Source: Nitrosococcus watsonii C-113 (GTDB taxonomy: Bacteria; Pseudomonadota; Gammaproteobacteria; Nitrosococcales; Nitrosococcaceae). From it: 64,000 bases of DNA. This document shows positions 29,317-40,040 of this stretch, piece by piece (within the stretch, counting starts at the first letter, position 1; each line of letters starts with the position of its first letter). Under the pieces are notes generated by a model. That model saw only the letters and a program-made list of their open reading frames with translations, made no database searches and had not been told where the DNA came from. Location: the NCBI RefSeq assembly GCF_000143085.1, contig NC_014315.1, positions 1,115,001-1,179,000 of the forward strand, given 5' to 3'. Made by a program: the position numbers and the translations under genes.

Positions 29317-30708
29317 ATGAAAGTCACCGTATTTGGTTCGGGCTACGTGGGCCTTGTGACAGGCACTTGTCTGGCAGAAGTCGGCAATGAAGTACTCTGC
29401 ATTGATACTAATGAGCAGAAAATTGCGATGCTTAAGCAAGGGGAAGTGCCTATCCACGAGCCTGGATTAGATGTTTTGGTACAGAAGAATATAGCAGGCA
29501 AGCGGCTCGGTTTTAGCACTGATGTTGCTCAGGGGATCGCCCACGGGCTCTTCCAGTTTATCGCAGTAGGTACACCTCCTGATGAGGACGGTTCCGCAGA
29601 TCTCCAATATGTATTGGCAGTGGCGCGTAGTATTGGCAAAAATATGAAGGATTATCGTATTGTAGTCAATAAATCCACCGTGCCCGTGGGAACGGCTGAT
29701 AAAGTTAGGGATACCATTCACGAAACCCTGGGAGAACGAGGTATCAAGCTTGAATTCGACGTGGTCTCTAATCCCGAGTTTCTCAAGGAAGGGGCGGCTA
29801 TTGACGACTTTATGAAGCCTGATCGGATCATTGTCGGTGCTGATAACCCTCGCACTATTGAGTTATTGAGGATACTATACGCGCCTTTCAATCGAAGTCA
29901 TGATCGCCTAGTGGCGATGGATATTCGTTCTGCAGAGCTGACCAAGTATGCAGCTAATGCTATGTTGGCTACCAAAATTAGTTTCATGAATGAAATGGCC
30001 AATCTGGCTGAAAAGCTTGGAGCTGATATTGAGCAAGTTCGCCTGGGTATAGGCGCTGATCCGCGAATTGGCTACCATTTTATCTATCCAGGTTGTGGCT
30101 ACGGTGGTTCCTGTTTTCCTAAGGATGTTAAGGCCCTAGAGCGAATTGCCTGGGAAGTGGACTATAGTGCTGACTTACTTAAGGCGGTAGAAAGGGTCAA
30201 CAATCAGCAAAAGCAAACCCTTTTTAATAAAATTCAAAGCCATTTTAAGGACCAGATGGCGGGACGGACTATTGCACTTTGGGGCTTAGCCTTCAAACCT
30301 AATACCGACGATATGCGCGAAGCGCCCAGCCGTACCCTCATGGAAGCACTCTGGAAAACCGGAGTTCGAGTTCGGGCCTATGATCCAATCGCTAGCAAGG
30401 AAGCGCAGCGCATTTATGGCAGCCGGGAGGATTTGACTTTATGCGAGACTCCAGAAGTAGCTTTGGAAGGCGCTGATGCGCTTGCGGTAGCCACGGAATG
30501 GAATATATTTCGGAGTTTGGACTTTGAGAGGGTTAGAACTACCCTCAAAGCACCCGTCGTATTCGATGGCCGTAATCTGTACGATCCGGGCCTCATGGCG
30601 AGCCAGGGTATTGTTTATTATTCAATCGGTCGGCCAACAGTGGCAGTTAGATCCCCCGCTGATCTGTCGGCGGATCACGCCCGTTTACCTGATATCTCTA
30701 GTCTATAA
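29317..30708 (+). CDS. ugd: UDP-glucose 6-dehydrogenase
   Basis: A 463-residue NAD enzyme that oxidises UDP-glucose to UDP-glucuronate for exopolysaccharide or LPS. The NAD-binding N-terminus is [32 protein letters not shown] and [10 protein letters not shown] follow, the catalytic Cys is in [14 protein letters not shown], and the C-terminal UDP-binding domain contains [18 protein letters not shown]. The gene starts about 150 bases after the IS5 remnant. A polysaccharide ABC exporter at the right end of the window could be a user of its product, but the link is only inferred. Confidence 0.95.
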   Translation: MKVTVFGSGYVGLVTGTCLAEVGNEVLCIDTNEQKIAMLKQGEVPIHEPGLDVLVQKNIAGKRLGFSTDVAQGIAHGLFQFIAVGTPPDEDGSADLQYVLAVARSIGKNMKDYRIVVNKSTVPVGTADKVRDTIHETLGERGIKLEFDVVSNPEFLKEGAAIDDFMKPDRIIVGADNPRTIELLRILYAPFNRSHDRLVAMDIRSAELTKYAANAMLATKISFMNEMANLAEKLGADIEQVRLGIGADPRIGYHFIYPGCGYGGSCFPKDVKALERIAWEVDYSADLLKAVERVNNQQKQTLFNKIQSHFKDQMAGRTIALWGLAFKPNTDDMREAPSRTLMEALWKTGVRVRAYDPIASKEAQRIYGSREDLTLCETPEVALEGADALAVATEWNIFRSLDFERVRTTLKAPVVFDGRNLYDPGLMASQGIVYYSIGRPTVAVRSPADLSADHARLPDISSL

Positions 30709-30731
30709 TCTCATATTAATTGGGGCTACAC

Positions 30732-32165
30732 ATGCAATGGGAACCAGTTATTGGGTTAGAAATCCATGCCCAGCTCGCAACGAAATCTAAGATTTTCTCG
30801 GGTGCGGCCACTGCCTATGGTGCTTCCCCCAACACTCAGGCTTGTGCCGTTGATTTGGGTTTGCCTGGAGTACTACCGGTACTCAATCAGGCAGTTGTCT
30901 GTATGGCGGTTAAGTTTGGGTTAGCTATTGAGGCTAAAATAACCAAACACTCAGTTTTTGCTCGTAAAAATTATTTTTATCCGGATTTACCTAAAGGCTA
31001 TCAGATCAGCCAGTACGAACTTCCTATCGTGGCCGATGGTCATGTGATCATTGAATTGGAAGATGGTACCGAGAAGCGTATCGAGATCATTCGCGCCCAC
31101 TTGGAAGAAGATGCGGGAAAATCTTTACATGAAGATTTCCATGGGATGACTGGTATTGACCTGAACCGGGCTGGTACTCCCTTGCTAGAAATCGTTTCTA
31201 GCCCGGATTTACGTTCGACCAAGGAAGCGGTCATTTATATGAAAAAGATCCACACGCTGGTACGTTATCTTGGAATTTGCGATGGTAATATGCAGGAAGG
31301 GTCTTTTCGTTGTGATGCGAATGTTTCCATTCGCCCCCAAGGGCAGGAGACTTTGGGTACTCGTACGGAGCTTAAAAACATTAATTCCTTCCGCTTTGTG
31401 GAACGGGCCCTCCAATATGAGATCGAGCGTCAGGCCGAGGTTCTGGAGTCGGGAGACAAGGTGATTCAGGAAACCCGTCTCTTCGATCCGGCAAAAAATG
31501 AAACTCGTCCCATGCGCACCAAAGAGGAAGCTACTGACTATCGCTATTTTCCCGATCCAGATCTGTTGCCGTTAGTGCTAGAGGATAGCTTTATCGAAGA
31601 GGTTCGGGAAACTTTACCCGAACTTCCTGATGCTAAACGGAAGCGGTTCATGGTGGAGTATGCCCTCTCCGCCTATGATGCCAGCGTACTGACGGCGAGT
31701 CGGGAACTGGCTGATTACTACGAAGCGGTGGTCAAAACCGCTAATGGAGAAGGAAAGCTGAGTGCCAACTGGGTGATGGGGGATCTAGCGGGTGCCCTCA
31801 ACAAGGAAGGAAAAAGTATTGAGGACAGTCCAGTTTCTCCAGAGCAACTCGGCCAATTGATCAAGCGCATTACCGATAAAACTATCTCTGGCAAGATTGC
31901 CAAGACCGTATTTGAAACCATGTATGCTCAGGGAGGTAAAGTCGATGAGATTATCGCACACCAAGGCTTAAAGCAGGTAACAGATACGGCTAGCATTGAA
32001 AAACTCATTGATGAGGTATTGGCGGCTAATCCTCAACAGGTAATGCAGTACCAAGCGGGTAAAGATAAACTTTTTGGTTTCTTTGTCGGTCAAGTGATGA
32101 AAGTTTCCAAGGGTAAGGCTAACCCCCAGCAGCTTAATGAGCTATTGAAGAAAAAGCTGGGCTAG
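30732..32165 (+). CDS. gatB: Asp/Glu-tRNA amidotransferase subunit B
   Basis: A 477-residue subunit of GatCAB, which amidates misacylated Glu-tRNA-Gln and Asp-tRNA-Asn. It begins [20 protein letters not shown] and has [45 protein letters not shown] and the C-terminal YqeY-like helical tail. The ATG at 30732 is preferred over a TTG at 30720. gatC and gatA normally precede gatB but are absent here: ugd lies 23 bases upstream. Confidence 0.95.
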   Translation: MQWEPVIGLEIHAQLATKSKIFSGAATAYGASPNTQACAVDLGLPGVLPVLNQAVVCMAVKFGLAIEAKITKHSVFARKNYFYPDLPKGYQISQYELPIVADGHVIIELEDGTEKRIEIIRAHLEEDAGKSLHEDFHGMTGIDLNRAGTPLLEIVSSPDLRSTKEAVIYMKKIHTLVRYLGICDGNMQEGSFRCDANVSIRPQGQETLGTRTELKNINSFRFVERALQYEIERQAEVLESGDKVIQETRLFDPAKNETRPMRTKEEATDYRYFPDPDLLPLVLEDSFIEEVRETLPELPDAKRKRFMVEYALSAYDASVLTASRELADYYEAVVKTANGEGKLSANWVMGDLAGALNKEGKSIEDSPVSPEQLGQLIKRITDKTISGKIAKTVFETMYAQGGKVDEIIAHQGLKQVTDTASIEKLIDEVLAANPQQVMQYQAGKDKLFGFFVGQVMKVSKGKANPQQLNELLKKKLG

Positions 32166-32184
32166 CAGCGCAGGCGCGAAAAGG

Positions 32185-33504
32185 TTACAGGCATTTTATA
32201 AAAACTTTACTATTGCGCTGGTAATTGTAGAGCACCCGCTTATTTTCTGGTAAAGCGGCTAGATCGGCAGGTGCGAATCCCCGTTCCTGAAACCAATGGG
32301 CAGTTTGAGTGGTCAGGACGCAAAGGCGGTTAAGGCCCCTCTGCTTAGCCCCCTTTTCTATACTAGCTAGAAGGGCTGAGGCTCGCCCGGACTGGCGGTA
32401 ATCGGGGTGGATCACTAGGCAAGCGAGTTCGCCTATGTTTTCCTCTGGAAAGGGGTAGAATGCGGCACAGCCAATAATGGTTCCATCTCGCTCCATGACC
32501 GTAAAGTGGTGGATTTCTATTTCTAATCGCTCCCGTGACCGTCGCACCAAGAAGCCCTTTTCTTCTAGGGGGGCAATGAGCTCCAGAATGCCGCCCACAT
32601 CGCCAATTTCCGCCTGCCGAGTGTCTTCGAAAGCCATGGCCGTGACCAGTGTACCTATACCATCCCGGCTAAATAGTTCCATTAATAGGGCTCCATCCAA
32701 ATGCTGATCAAGAATATGGACTCGAGGGACTCTGGCGCGGCAAGCATGAATCGCGCTTTGAAGGTGATCTGCAAGCTCGGGAGGTAATCCGGGGGTTGAT
32801 TCTAGTAACTGTTCCGCTTCGCTGGTAGTTAGCTCCTGGGGCAGGGGAAAAGGGGCCGTGGTGGGCAAACCGCCAGTGCCGATAAAGATTAATTTATCTG
32901 CTCCCAAGGCGATGGCAGAGGCGGTGGCTACATCTTCTGCGCTAAGATTAAAGACCTCACCGGTAGGAGAGTAACCTAATGGAGAAAGGAGGACGATGGC
33001 GTTGTTACTAAGGCGTTGCCGTACCGCTTCGATATCGACCTTACGCACTTCTCCCGTGTGACAGTAGTCTACTCCTTCCCTGACTCCTAGAGGGCGGGCA
33101 GTAATGAAGTTACCGGAAGCAACCCGGACTCGGGCTCCTGCCATGGGGGAGTTGGGTAGGCCCATGGATAGTAAGGCTTCGATTTCGAGCCGTACCGCAC
33201 CGACGGCCTCTTTAACGCAAGGCAAGGCGGCATTGTCCGTTACCCGTAGACCCCTAACATAACGTAGCTTCAATCCCCGTTGGGCAAGAGCGGCTTCAAT
33301 TTGGGGGCGGGCGCCATGGACTAAGACCAGTCGGATACCGAGGCTACCTAGCAGGGCAATATCATGGATAAGATGAGGAAAGCCAGGCTTCTGTATCGCT
33401 TCTCCCGTAAAGGCAATAGTAAATGTGCGGCTCCGGTGGGCATGAATATAAGGGGCAGCGTTCCTAAACCAATGGATTTCGTGCAAAGGGCGATCCGTAC
33501 TCAA
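32185..33504 (-). CDS. argA: N-acetylglutamate synthase ArgA
   Basis: Catalyses the first arginine step, acetyl-CoA plus glutamate. The N-terminal two thirds is an amino-acid-kinase fold (LVLVHGARPQIEAAL, IVLLSPLGYSPTGEVFN) that carries feedback control; the C-terminus is a GNAT acetyltransferase (LACLVIHPDYRQSGRASALL). Starting at the TTG at 33504 (STDRPLHEIHWFRNAAPYI) aligns with the E. coli N-terminus; an ATG at 33567 adds 21 residues of uncertain value. It is convergent with gatB. Confidence 0.93.
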   Translation of the reverse strand: MSTDRPLHEIHWFRNAAPYIHAHRSRTFTIAFTGEAIQKPGFPHLIHDIALLGSLGIRLVLVHGARPQIEAALAQRGLKLRYVRGLRVTDNAALPCVKEAVGAVRLEIEALLSMGLPNSPMAGARVRVASGNFITARPLGVREGVDYCHTGEVRKVDIEAVRQRLSNNAIVLLSPLGYSPTGEVFNLSAEDVATASAIALGADKLIFIGTGGLPTTAPFPLPQELTTSEAEQLLESTPGLPPELADHLQSAIHACRARVPRVHILDQHLDGALLMELFSRDGIGTLVTAMAFEDTRQAEIGDVGGILELIAPLEEKGFLVRRSRERLEIEIHHFTVMERDGTIIGCAAFYPFPEENIGELACLVIHPDYRQSGRASALLASIEKGAKQRGLNRLCVLTTQTAHWFQERGFAPADLAALPENKRVLYNYQRNSKVFIKCL

Positions 33505-33570
33505 GATGGTTTTGCCTCTATCAACTGAAATAAAAAGTGAGTTGGTTCTCGCTTCAGCGATCAGCATATT

Positions 33571-33903
33571 CTATGCCGGCTTACTTGAGAAAGAGACATT
33601 GAGTAGTTTCGAGCAGGTGCTCGTCCACCGGTGTTGACAGCGCCGCCACTTGATCAGCCAACCGTCGGCGGCGATTGCGTAGGCGTCGATCAGCGGCCTG
33701 ATGATCTGGGTGTTGATCTGATCACCGATGTTGCTCTTGCCCTTGAACTTTGCCATATCGGTGAAGCTAGCCCCCGGGGATGACTACCGACGGGGCGAAG
33801 TCGTCCGCGTCGGTGTATTTGCCGGTTGGGAAGCGTCCATGCCTCCGCGTAGTTCATCGTAGGAGGCCCAAAGAGAGGAATAGAGTTCGGGTTTTTTTGA
33901 TAG
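33571..33903 (-). pseudogene. Remnant of type I restriction-modification methylase HsdM
   Basis: Reading the minus strand across frames gives ELYSSLWASYDELRGGMDAS, then after a frameshift FPTGKYTDADDF, then after further breaks ASFTDMAKFKGKSNIGDQIN and TQIIRPLIDA. These match in order the N-terminal region of HsdM-type N6-adenine methylases. The last part (LADQVAALSTPVDEHLLE in another frame) may be joined from a C-terminal coiled coil by deletion. The central methyltransferase domain with NPPF is absent. No hsdR or hsdS is nearby. The 61-codon open frame at 33571-33756 is only part of this wreck. Confidence 0.8.
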
Positions 33904-33948
33904 CCACGGTTGATGTCAGTTATTCGCGCGGTGAGCGCGCGCTATTTG

Positions 33949-36900
33949 TTAAATTTCATACCCCAAAATGGATCTCAGCCAGCGCTCCACCTGCTCCACG
34001 CTGATTTCCTTGCGGCGGGCATAGTCCTTCACCTGATCCTTTTGAATTTTGCCGGTACCAAAATAACGGGATTCCGGGTGGGGAAAATACCAGCCGGAAA
34101 CCGCGGCGGTGGGAACCATGGCATAGCTTTCGGTCAGGATGATGCCGGCATTTTTATCGGGTTCTATGAGCTGCCACAGGGTGGCTTTTTCCGTATGATC
34201 GGGGCACGCTGGATAACCCGGCGCGGGCCGGACTCCCCGATAATTTTCGCTAATCAACTCCTCATTGGTAAGGGCCTCATCCGGGGCATAGCGCCAGAAC
34301 TCCTTGCGGACCCGCTCGTGCATGCGCTCGGCGAAGGCTTCGGCCAGACGATCAGCAATGGCTTTGAGTAAGATGCTATTGTAATCGTCATGGTGTTGGG
34401 CAAAGGCTGCCAGGTGCTCATCAATGCCTAGGCCAGCGGTAACCGCGAAAGCGCCAATATAATCGGCCACCCCCGTTTCTTTGGGAGCCACGTAATCCGC
34501 CAGGCAATAGTTGGGCTGACCGCTACGGCGCACCATTTGCTGGCGAATATGGTGCAAGGTCGTGAGGACTTCCTGGCGGCTTTCATCGGTGTACAATTCG
34601 ATATCATCTTCATTGACCGTATTAGCGGGAAAAAAGCCGATAACCGCCCGCGCCTCCAGCCATTTTTCTTCCAACACCTGCTTGAGCAGTGCCTGGGCGT
34701 CCTTAAGTAGCTTGCGCGCCTCCTCGCCCACCACTTCATCTTGCAAAATTTTGGGATATTTACCCGCCAACTCCCAGGCATGGAAAAAAGGCGTCCAGTC
34801 AATGCGGGCGCTCAACTCTTCCAGGGGATAATCCGCAAAGGATTTGAGGCCCAGGAAAGTGGGCCGTGGAGGCACATAAGCCGTCCAGTCGGTTTTAAGC
34901 TTATTGGCCCGGGCTTGGGGCAGGGGCGTATGGCTTCTTTCCGTTTGCTGTTCCGCCCGTCGCCGCCGCATTTGGCCATATTCCTCCGTGATCTCGGCGG
35001 CATATTCTGCTTTAAGGCTAGGATTAAGCAGGCGCTGGGCCACGCCCACCACCCGGGAGGCGTCCGGGACATAGACCACCGGTTGGCTATATTGGGGTTC
35101 AATTCTGACCGCCGTGTGCATTTTAGAGGTGGTAGCTCCTCCAATCAGCAACGGCAAATCAAAATTCTGCCGCTCCATTTCCTTGGCTACATGGACCATT
35201 TCATCCAGGGAAGGAGTGATCAACCCGGACAGGCCCACAAAGTCACAGGACTCTTCCTTGGCCGTTTGCAGAATCTTTTCCGCGGGTACCATGACCCCCA
35301 GGTCAATGACTTCGAAACTGTTACATTGTAATACCACGGCGACAATGTTTTTACCGATATCGTGGACATCCCCCTTGACCGTGGCCAGCACTACCTTGCC
35401 GTGGCTCTTATAGGACTCTTTTTCCTTTTCCATAAAGGGCAATAGGTAGGCGACGGCTTTTTTCATGACTCGGGCTGACTTCACCACTTGGGGTAAAAAC
35501 ATCTTGCCCGAGCCGAACAAGTCTCCCACCACGTTCATACCGTCCATGAGAGGGCCTTCAATCACATCCAGGGGCCGCTTGGCGGCTAAGCGGGCCTCTT
35601 CGGTATCGGCTTCCACAAAGTCAGTGATTCCCTTGACTAGGGCATGGGCGAGGCGTTCGTTGACGGGCAACTCCCGCCAGGCAAGATCCTCCTTGCGCTC
35701 GGCCGCCTCTCCGCCCGCGCCCCGGTATTTTTCGGCGATCTCCAGCAGTCTTTCTGTGGCCTCGGGATGGCGGTTGAGAATGACATCTTCTACCCGTTCC
35801 CGCAGATCTGGGTCGATTTCATCATAAACCGCCAATTGCCCAGCATTGACTATGCCCATATCCATGCCCGCCTGAATGGCATGGTAGAGAAACACGGCAT
35901 GAATGGCTTCCCGCACCTTTTCATTGCCCCGGAAGGAGAAGGAGACATTGGACACGCCGCCGGAAACCAGGGCCGGGGGCAAGGTCCGTTTGATTTCCCG
36001 GGTCGCCTCGATGTAGGTCACCCCATAGTTATTATGTTCCTCAATGCCCGTGGCCACGGCAAAGATATTGGGATCAAAAATGATATCTTCCGCCGGGAAA
36101 CCTATTTTTTCGGTCAGCAGCTGATAGGCCCGGGCGCAAATCCCAACCTTGCGCTCGGTGGTTTCTGCCTGTCCTTGCTCATCAAAAGCCATGATGACTG
36201 CTGCCGCGCCATAACGGCGGACTTGTTTGGCCTGCTGAAGGAAAGGTTCCTCCCCTTCCTTCAGGGAAATGGAATTGACGATTCCTTTCCCTTGAATACA
36301 TTTGAGTCCGGCTTCGATGACCTCCCATTTGGAAGAATCGATCATCACCGGAACCCGGGAAATATCTGGTTCAGCCGCGATCAAATTCAGGAAACGGACC
36401 ATGGCTTTTTGGGAATCCAGCAAACCCTCGTCCATATTGATATCAATAATCTGGGCGCCGTTTTCTACTTGTTGCCGCGCCACCTCCAGGGCGGTGTCAT
36501 AATCTTCTTCCTTAATGAGGCGGCGGAACTTGGCCGAGCCGGTGATGTTGGTGCGTTCCCCCACATTGACAAAAAGGGAGTCGCTCTCAATATTGCTTGG
36601 CTCAAGGCCCGAAAGCCGGCAGGCTACCGGCCGCTGGGGAATTTTTCTCGGAGGATATTTTTCCACTGCTTCCCGGATGGCGCGAATATGCTCGGGGGTG
36701 GTACCGCAGCAGCCGCCGACGATATTTAAAAAGCCCGCTTGCGCCCACTCGCCGATTTCCTGGGCCATCTCCTCCGGGGTTTCATCGTAGCCGCCGAATT
36801 CATTGGGCAGTCCGGCATTGGGATGAGCCGCTACATGGGTATCCGCCAGGGTGGCCAACTCTTCCACATACTGCCGCAGTTGCTTGGGACCCAACGCGCA

Positions 36901-37647
36901 ATTCAGACCAAAAGCCAGGGGTTCCGCGTGGCGCAGGGAATTCCAGAAAGCCTCGGTAGTCTGGCCCGACAAGGTCCGGCCGGAGGCATCGGTAATGGTG
37001 CCCGAAATCATGACTGGGAAGCGGCTCTGATGGTCCTCAAAATACTTTTCAATGGCGTAAACGGCGGCCTTGGCATTGAGGGTATCGAAAATCGTTTCCA
37101 CCAGCAGGATATCCGCGCCCCCTTGGATGAGCCCCTGGATTGATTCGGTATAGGCGGCTACCAGTTCATCAAAAGACGTATTGCGAAATCCAGGATCATT
37201 GACATCGGGAGAAATGGAAGCGGTGCGGTTAGTGGGGCCTAAGACACCGGCGACGAAACGGGGGCGATCCGGGTTCTTCGCCGTCATCTCATCGGCCATT
37301 TCCCGGGCCAATTGTGCCGCTGTCTGGTTAATTTCCACCGCCAACTCTTCCATCCGATAATCCGCCATGGCGATCCGGGTGGCATTGAAGGTATTGGTCT
37401 CAATAATATCCGCACCCGCCTCCAAGTAATGACCATGGATTTCCCGGAGAATTTGTGGCTGAGTTAGGGCTAGCAGATCGTTATTTCCCTTGAGATCGCA
37501 AGGCCAGTCGGCAAAACGATCTCCGCGGAATTCTGCTTCGGTCAGGCCGTAGCTCTGAATCATGGTGCCAAGCGCCCCATCTAGTATTAGAATGCGTTTA
37601 GCCAGTTGTTCCTTAAGCGGGGTAATACGTGGAGATGTTACAGACAT
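33949..37647 (-). CDS. metH: Cobalamin-dependent methionine synthase MetH
   Basis: A 1232-residue four-module enzyme that transfers methyl from methyltetrahydrofolate to homocysteine via cob(I)alamin. The homocysteine module has zinc cysteines in FGLNCALG and [13 protein letters not shown]; the pterin module starts near residue 355 ([14 protein letters not shown]); the B12 module has [15 protein letters not shown] with the cobalt-ligand His; the C-terminal activation domain ([25 protein letters not shown]) binds SAM for repair. All modules look intact. Length is typical. It is read away from the divergent operon at 37939. Confidence 0.97.
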   Translation of the reverse strand: MSVTSPRITPLKEQLAKRILILDGALGTMIQSYGLTEAEFRGDRFADWPCDLKGNNDLLALTQPQILREIHGHYLEAGADIIETNTFNATRIAMADYRMEELAVEINQTAAQLAREMADEMTAKNPDRPRFVAGVLGPTNRTASISPDVNDPGFRNTSFDELVAAYTESIQGLIQGGADILLVETIFDTLNAKAAVYAIEKYFEDHQSRFPVMISGTITDASGRTLSGQTTEAFWNSLRHAEPLAFGLNCALGPKQLRQYVEELATLADTHVAAHPNAGLPNEFGGYDETPEEMAQEIGEWAQAGFLNIVGGCCGTTPEHIRAIREAVEKYPPRKIPQRPVACRLSGLEPSNIESDSLFVNVGERTNITGSAKFRRLIKEEDYDTALEVARQQVENGAQIIDINMDEGLLDSQKAMVRFLNLIAAEPDISRVPVMIDSSKWEVIEAGLKCIQGKGIVNSISLKEGEEPFLQQAKQVRRYGAAAVIMAFDEQGQAETTERKVGICARAYQLLTEKIGFPAEDIIFDPNIFAVATGIEEHNNYGVTYIEATREIKRTLPPALVSGGVSNVSFSFRGNEKVREAIHAVFLYHAIQAGMDMGIVNAGQLAVYDEIDPDLRERVEDVILNRHPEATERLLEIAEKYRGAGGEAAERKEDLAWRELPVNERLAHALVKGITDFVEADTEEARLAAKRPLDVIEGPLMDGMNVVGDLFGSGKMFLPQVVKSARVMKKAVAYLLPFMEKEKESYKSHGKVVLATVKGDVHDIGKNIVAVVLQCNSFEVIDLGVMVPAEKILQTAKEESCDFVGLSGLITPSLDEMVHVAKEMERQNFDLPLLIGGATTSKMHTAVRIEPQYSQPVVYVPDASRVVGVAQRLLNPSLKAEYAAEITEEYGQMRRRRAEQQTERSHTPLPQARANKLKTDWTAYVPPRPTFLGLKSFADYPLEELSARIDWTPFFHAWELAGKYPKILQDEVVGEEARKLLKDAQALLKQVLEEKWLEARAVIGFFPANTVNEDDIELYTDESRQEVLTTLHHIRQQMVRRSGQPNYCLADYVAPKETGVADYIGAFAVTAGLGIDEHLAAFAQHHDDYNSILLKAIADRLAEAFAERMHERVRKEFWRYAPDEALTNEELISENYRGVRPAPGYPACPDHTEKATLWQLIEPDKNAGIILTESYAMVPTAAVSGWYFPHPESRYFGTGKIQKDQVKDYARRKEISVEQVERWLRSILGYEI

Positions 37648-37883
37648 AATGATGTTGAGAACCTGTTCCGGAATTCAAAAAAAATAACGAAAGCCCCGTT
37701 CCTGATGAACTAAATTAACAATTGTTAAATTGCAACCTGCCTATGTTATCGGCTTGTTTCTATTGAGGATATCGGGTTCTTGCCAAAACACTGGCGAAGT
37801 AGCCATGGGCGCTATGTCCTCCGTTGACGGCATGCCTGTATGCACCCATCCTGGGGCTATATGCGCCAAGCAGACTCATTATA
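37648..37883 (-). promoter_or_regulatory. Long metH leader with possible promoter and T-run hairpin
   Basis: A minus-strand TATAAT (plus-strand ATTATA at 37878-37883) would give a leader of about 230 bases before metH. The leader contains several short complementary segments (GGCGC with GCGCC; CCG-tcaa-CGG) and, near the gene, an AACG...CGTT hairpin followed by a run of eight T. The -35 element is weak. I could not match it to the cobalamin, SAM or SAH riboswitch consensus. Confidence 0.3.
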
Positions 37884-37938
37884 ACAGACGTGTTCCTTCC
37901 CCACATTCATTAAAAAGCTTGCCGCGCCAGGAGAATTT

Positions 37939-39117
37939 ATGAATACCATTGCCACGCCTATGCAGTATCTGGATAAAGCCATGAATCAGCTGCACGACCT
38001 CGGGTTATTATCTGCAGGCGAGCGCCAGGAGGCACCTATTATCGCCTTGCTCAACCAGATCTCCGACCTTGACCAGGCGCGGGTTACCGCTATCGCGCGC
38101 ACGCTAAACCAGGCTTCCCTTTTTAATGAGGTTGTACGTGAGCAGGTACAAGCCATGGAAATCGGCGCGCGCTACGAGGAGATCACCCATGCTTTTAATA
38201 GCATCCGCGACGATGCTAAATCCATGGTTGAGCAAATCGAGGATGGGAAGATCGATACCTTCGAGCGCTTGGGCAATATCTGGATGAAAATTAGCCGCGG
38301 GGACATCGCCACTCGTTTTGATAAAATCAAGGAGACCTATCTTGAGGTGACCGCCGCCACCTATGATCAGATTCAGCGGGAACAAAAGATCTTACAAGCC
38401 TATCAGGATTTCCGGGGAGCCCTTAAGCAGTCTGAGGTGCTGGCGTTTGAGGTGCTGAAGGCGGCCGAGGGTAAGCTCGATGCCGCCAAGGCCGGTGTCA
38501 AAGCGGCAATGAAGATGATCGAGACCTATCAGGGAGATGAAGCGGCCGAACGGGCCAAATTGGAGCTAGCCCGGGATGAGGAAGTACGCCTGTTGCAAAA
38601 TGAGGAAAAACGTTATCAAATTGCCAAGGATCTGTCGGATAATTTAACCATTAGCTATAACACTTCCGAGGTGGTGATGGCGCGCCTGATACAGACTACC
38701 AATGCCAAGGAGCGGATCTATGCCCAGGCGGTGAGCTTCTTCAGCACCAATGAGGTTGTGCTGACTGCACTGACCGCCTCTTTCACCGGCATGTTTGGCC
38801 TGCATGAGAGTACTCGAACCGTGGAGGCCATGAAGGAGGGGGTGAGCCAATCCCTTGAGGTGCTTGCCGATATCGGCGGCAAGGTTCAGGAGGCGGCGGT
38901 GAAGGCTGGCTACGGACCCACGGTGCGTGCGGATGCGGTCAAAAAACTGGTCGACTCGGTGGTCAACTGGCAGAACCGCTCCCACGAGATCATCGAGGAA
39001 ATGCGCCAACAGAGCACTGCCAACGCGAGCGAAATTCGTAATGCGGTGGAAGAGGGCAAGCGCAAACTTGCCCGTCTGGCGGAAGCTGGCAAGAGTGCGA
39101 CGGCTGTCGCGCAATGA
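37939..39117 (+). CDS. Uncharacterised helical protein, first gene of PhoH-linked operon
   Basis: A 392-residue protein without signal peptide or membrane segment, almost entirely helical. Landmarks: HAFNSIRDDAKSMVEQIEDG, MKISRGDIATRFDKIKETYL, a long coiled coil (residues about 130-230), the strongly patterned KRYQIAKDLSDNLTISYNTS, and VGYGPTVRADAV-like VKAGYGPTVRADAVKKLVDS. Similar proteins occur in Pseudomonas and relatives, sometimes mislabelled cell surface protein; the general layout recalls TelA-type helical proteins, but I do not see a clear motif match. It overlaps the next gene by four bases (ATGA). Function unknown. Confidence 0.85.
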   Translation: MNTIATPMQYLDKAMNQLHDLGLLSAGERQEAPIIALLNQISDLDQARVTAIARTLNQASLFNEVVREQVQAMEIGARYEEITHAFNSIRDDAKSMVEQIEDGKIDTFERLGNIWMKISRGDIATRFDKIKETYLEVTAATYDQIQREQKILQAYQDFRGALKQSEVLAFEVLKAAEGKLDAAKAGVKAAMKMIETYQGDEAAERAKLELARDEEVRLLQNEEKRYQIAKDLSDNLTISYNTSEVVMARLIQTTNAKERIYAQAVSFFSTNEVVLTALTASFTGMFGLHESTRTVEAMKEGVSQSLEVLADIGGKVQEAAVKAGYGPTVRADAVKKLVDSVVNWQNRSHEIIEEMRQQSTANASEIRNAVEEGKRKLARLAEAGKSATAVAQ

Positions 39118-40028
39118 ACACGGAAGCAGCGACCTCCGCGACGCCCAGCAGGCAGCCCCTGGATGAGGTTATGCTGGCTATGGACGTGGTGGATACTCTG
39201 CGTCGGCGCGAGCGTTTGGTAAAGCGCGAGATCGAAGTGGAGGGTCGGGAACAGGATCTTAAGGAGCATCTGCGCAAAATTTACCAGGCCCAGGGCATTG
39301 AGGTCCCGGATCGGATTCTGGCAGAGGGGGTGGCTGCGCTTAGGGAGGATCGCTTCGTTTATAAGCCGCCGGCGGAAAGCTTCCATGTCAAGCTGGCGCG
39401 CCTCTACGTTAGCCGCAATCGCTGGGGCAAGTGGCTGCTGGGGGGGATAGGCGTTCTGATGATCGCCTGGACCATCAATTACTTCGCCTTTGTTGCTCCG
39501 GCTAAAGCTCTGCCAGGAGAAATTGCCGCAGCCCATGCAAAAGCAGCCGAGATCGCCAGCTCCGATCGTGCCCGGGAGCGTGCGGAGCAACTGCTGCATG
39601 CCGGGCAAACCGCGCTGCACAATGAGAATAAGGATGCCGCCCGGCAGGTGCTGCGGTCGCTGGAGGACTTGCGCACCCGTTTGGAGCAGGAGTATACGTT
39701 GCGTATCGTCAACCGGCCAAGGGAGCAGAGCGGCGTTTGGCGCGTGCCGGATATCAATACCCGCGCCCGCAATTACTACCTCATTGTCGAGGCCATCGAT
39801 CCCAGCGGTAAGGTGCTCACAGTCCCCATCACCAATGAGGAAACTGGCAAGACCGAGCGCGTTACCCAGTGGGGCTTACGCGTGGACGAAGCGACTTTCC
39901 AGCGGGTTGCCCGCGACAAGCAAGACAACGGCATCATCGAGGAGAACCGTGTTGGCTACAAGAAGCGCGGCCACCTGCTACCGACTTATGAGATGCGCAC
40001 CACGGGTGGCGCTATTACCGAGTGGTAG
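39114..40028 (+). CDS. DUF6384-like membrane protein
   Basis: A 304-residue protein with a cytoplasmic N-terminal coiled coil (VVDTLRRRERLVKREIEVEG, LREDRFVYKPP), one membrane segment at about residues 106-126 (WLLGGIGVLMIAWTINYFAF), a second coiled coil to about 190, and a C-terminal beta-rich domain (RNYYLIVEAIDPSGKVL, GLRVDEATFQRVARDKQDNG, ENRVGYKKRGHL) that would lie outside. It resembles proteins annotated DUF6384. It overlaps the first gene by four bases and the third gene starts 12 bases after it, so the three are surely cotranscribed. Function unknown. Confidence 0.82.
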   Translation: MNTEAATSATPSRQPLDEVMLAMDVVDTLRRRERLVKREIEVEGREQDLKEHLRKIYQAQGIEVPDRILAEGVAALREDRFVYKPPAESFHVKLARLYVSRNRWGKWLLGGIGVLMIAWTINYFAFVAPAKALPGEIAAAHAKAAEIASSDRARERAEQLLHAGQTALHNENKDAARQVLRSLEDLRTRLEQEYTLRIVNRPREQSGVWRVPDINTRARNYYLIVEAIDPSGKVLTVPITNEETGKTERVTQWGLRVDEATFQRVARDKQDNGIIEENRVGYKKRGHLLPTYEMRTTGGAITEW

Positions 40029-40040
40029 AAAGAAACAGGC

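Noticed and set aside
33949-37647. Long plus-strand frames (for example 35644-36729) opposite metH
   Set aside because: The minus-strand metH is a full, intact, well conserved enzyme; the plus frames are shadows.
37648-37883. Cobalamin, SAM or SAH riboswitch before metH
   Set aside because: No B12 box or other class consensus could be matched by eye; retained only as a possible structured leader.
37730-37942. 70-codon plus-strand frame before the coiled-coil operon
   Set aside because: It ends just past the start of the real gene and lies over the metH leader; no homology recognised.
37939-39117. Calling the first operon gene TelA (tellurite resistance)
   Set aside because: Similar all-helical layout, but I could not see a specific shared motif; left as uncharacterised.
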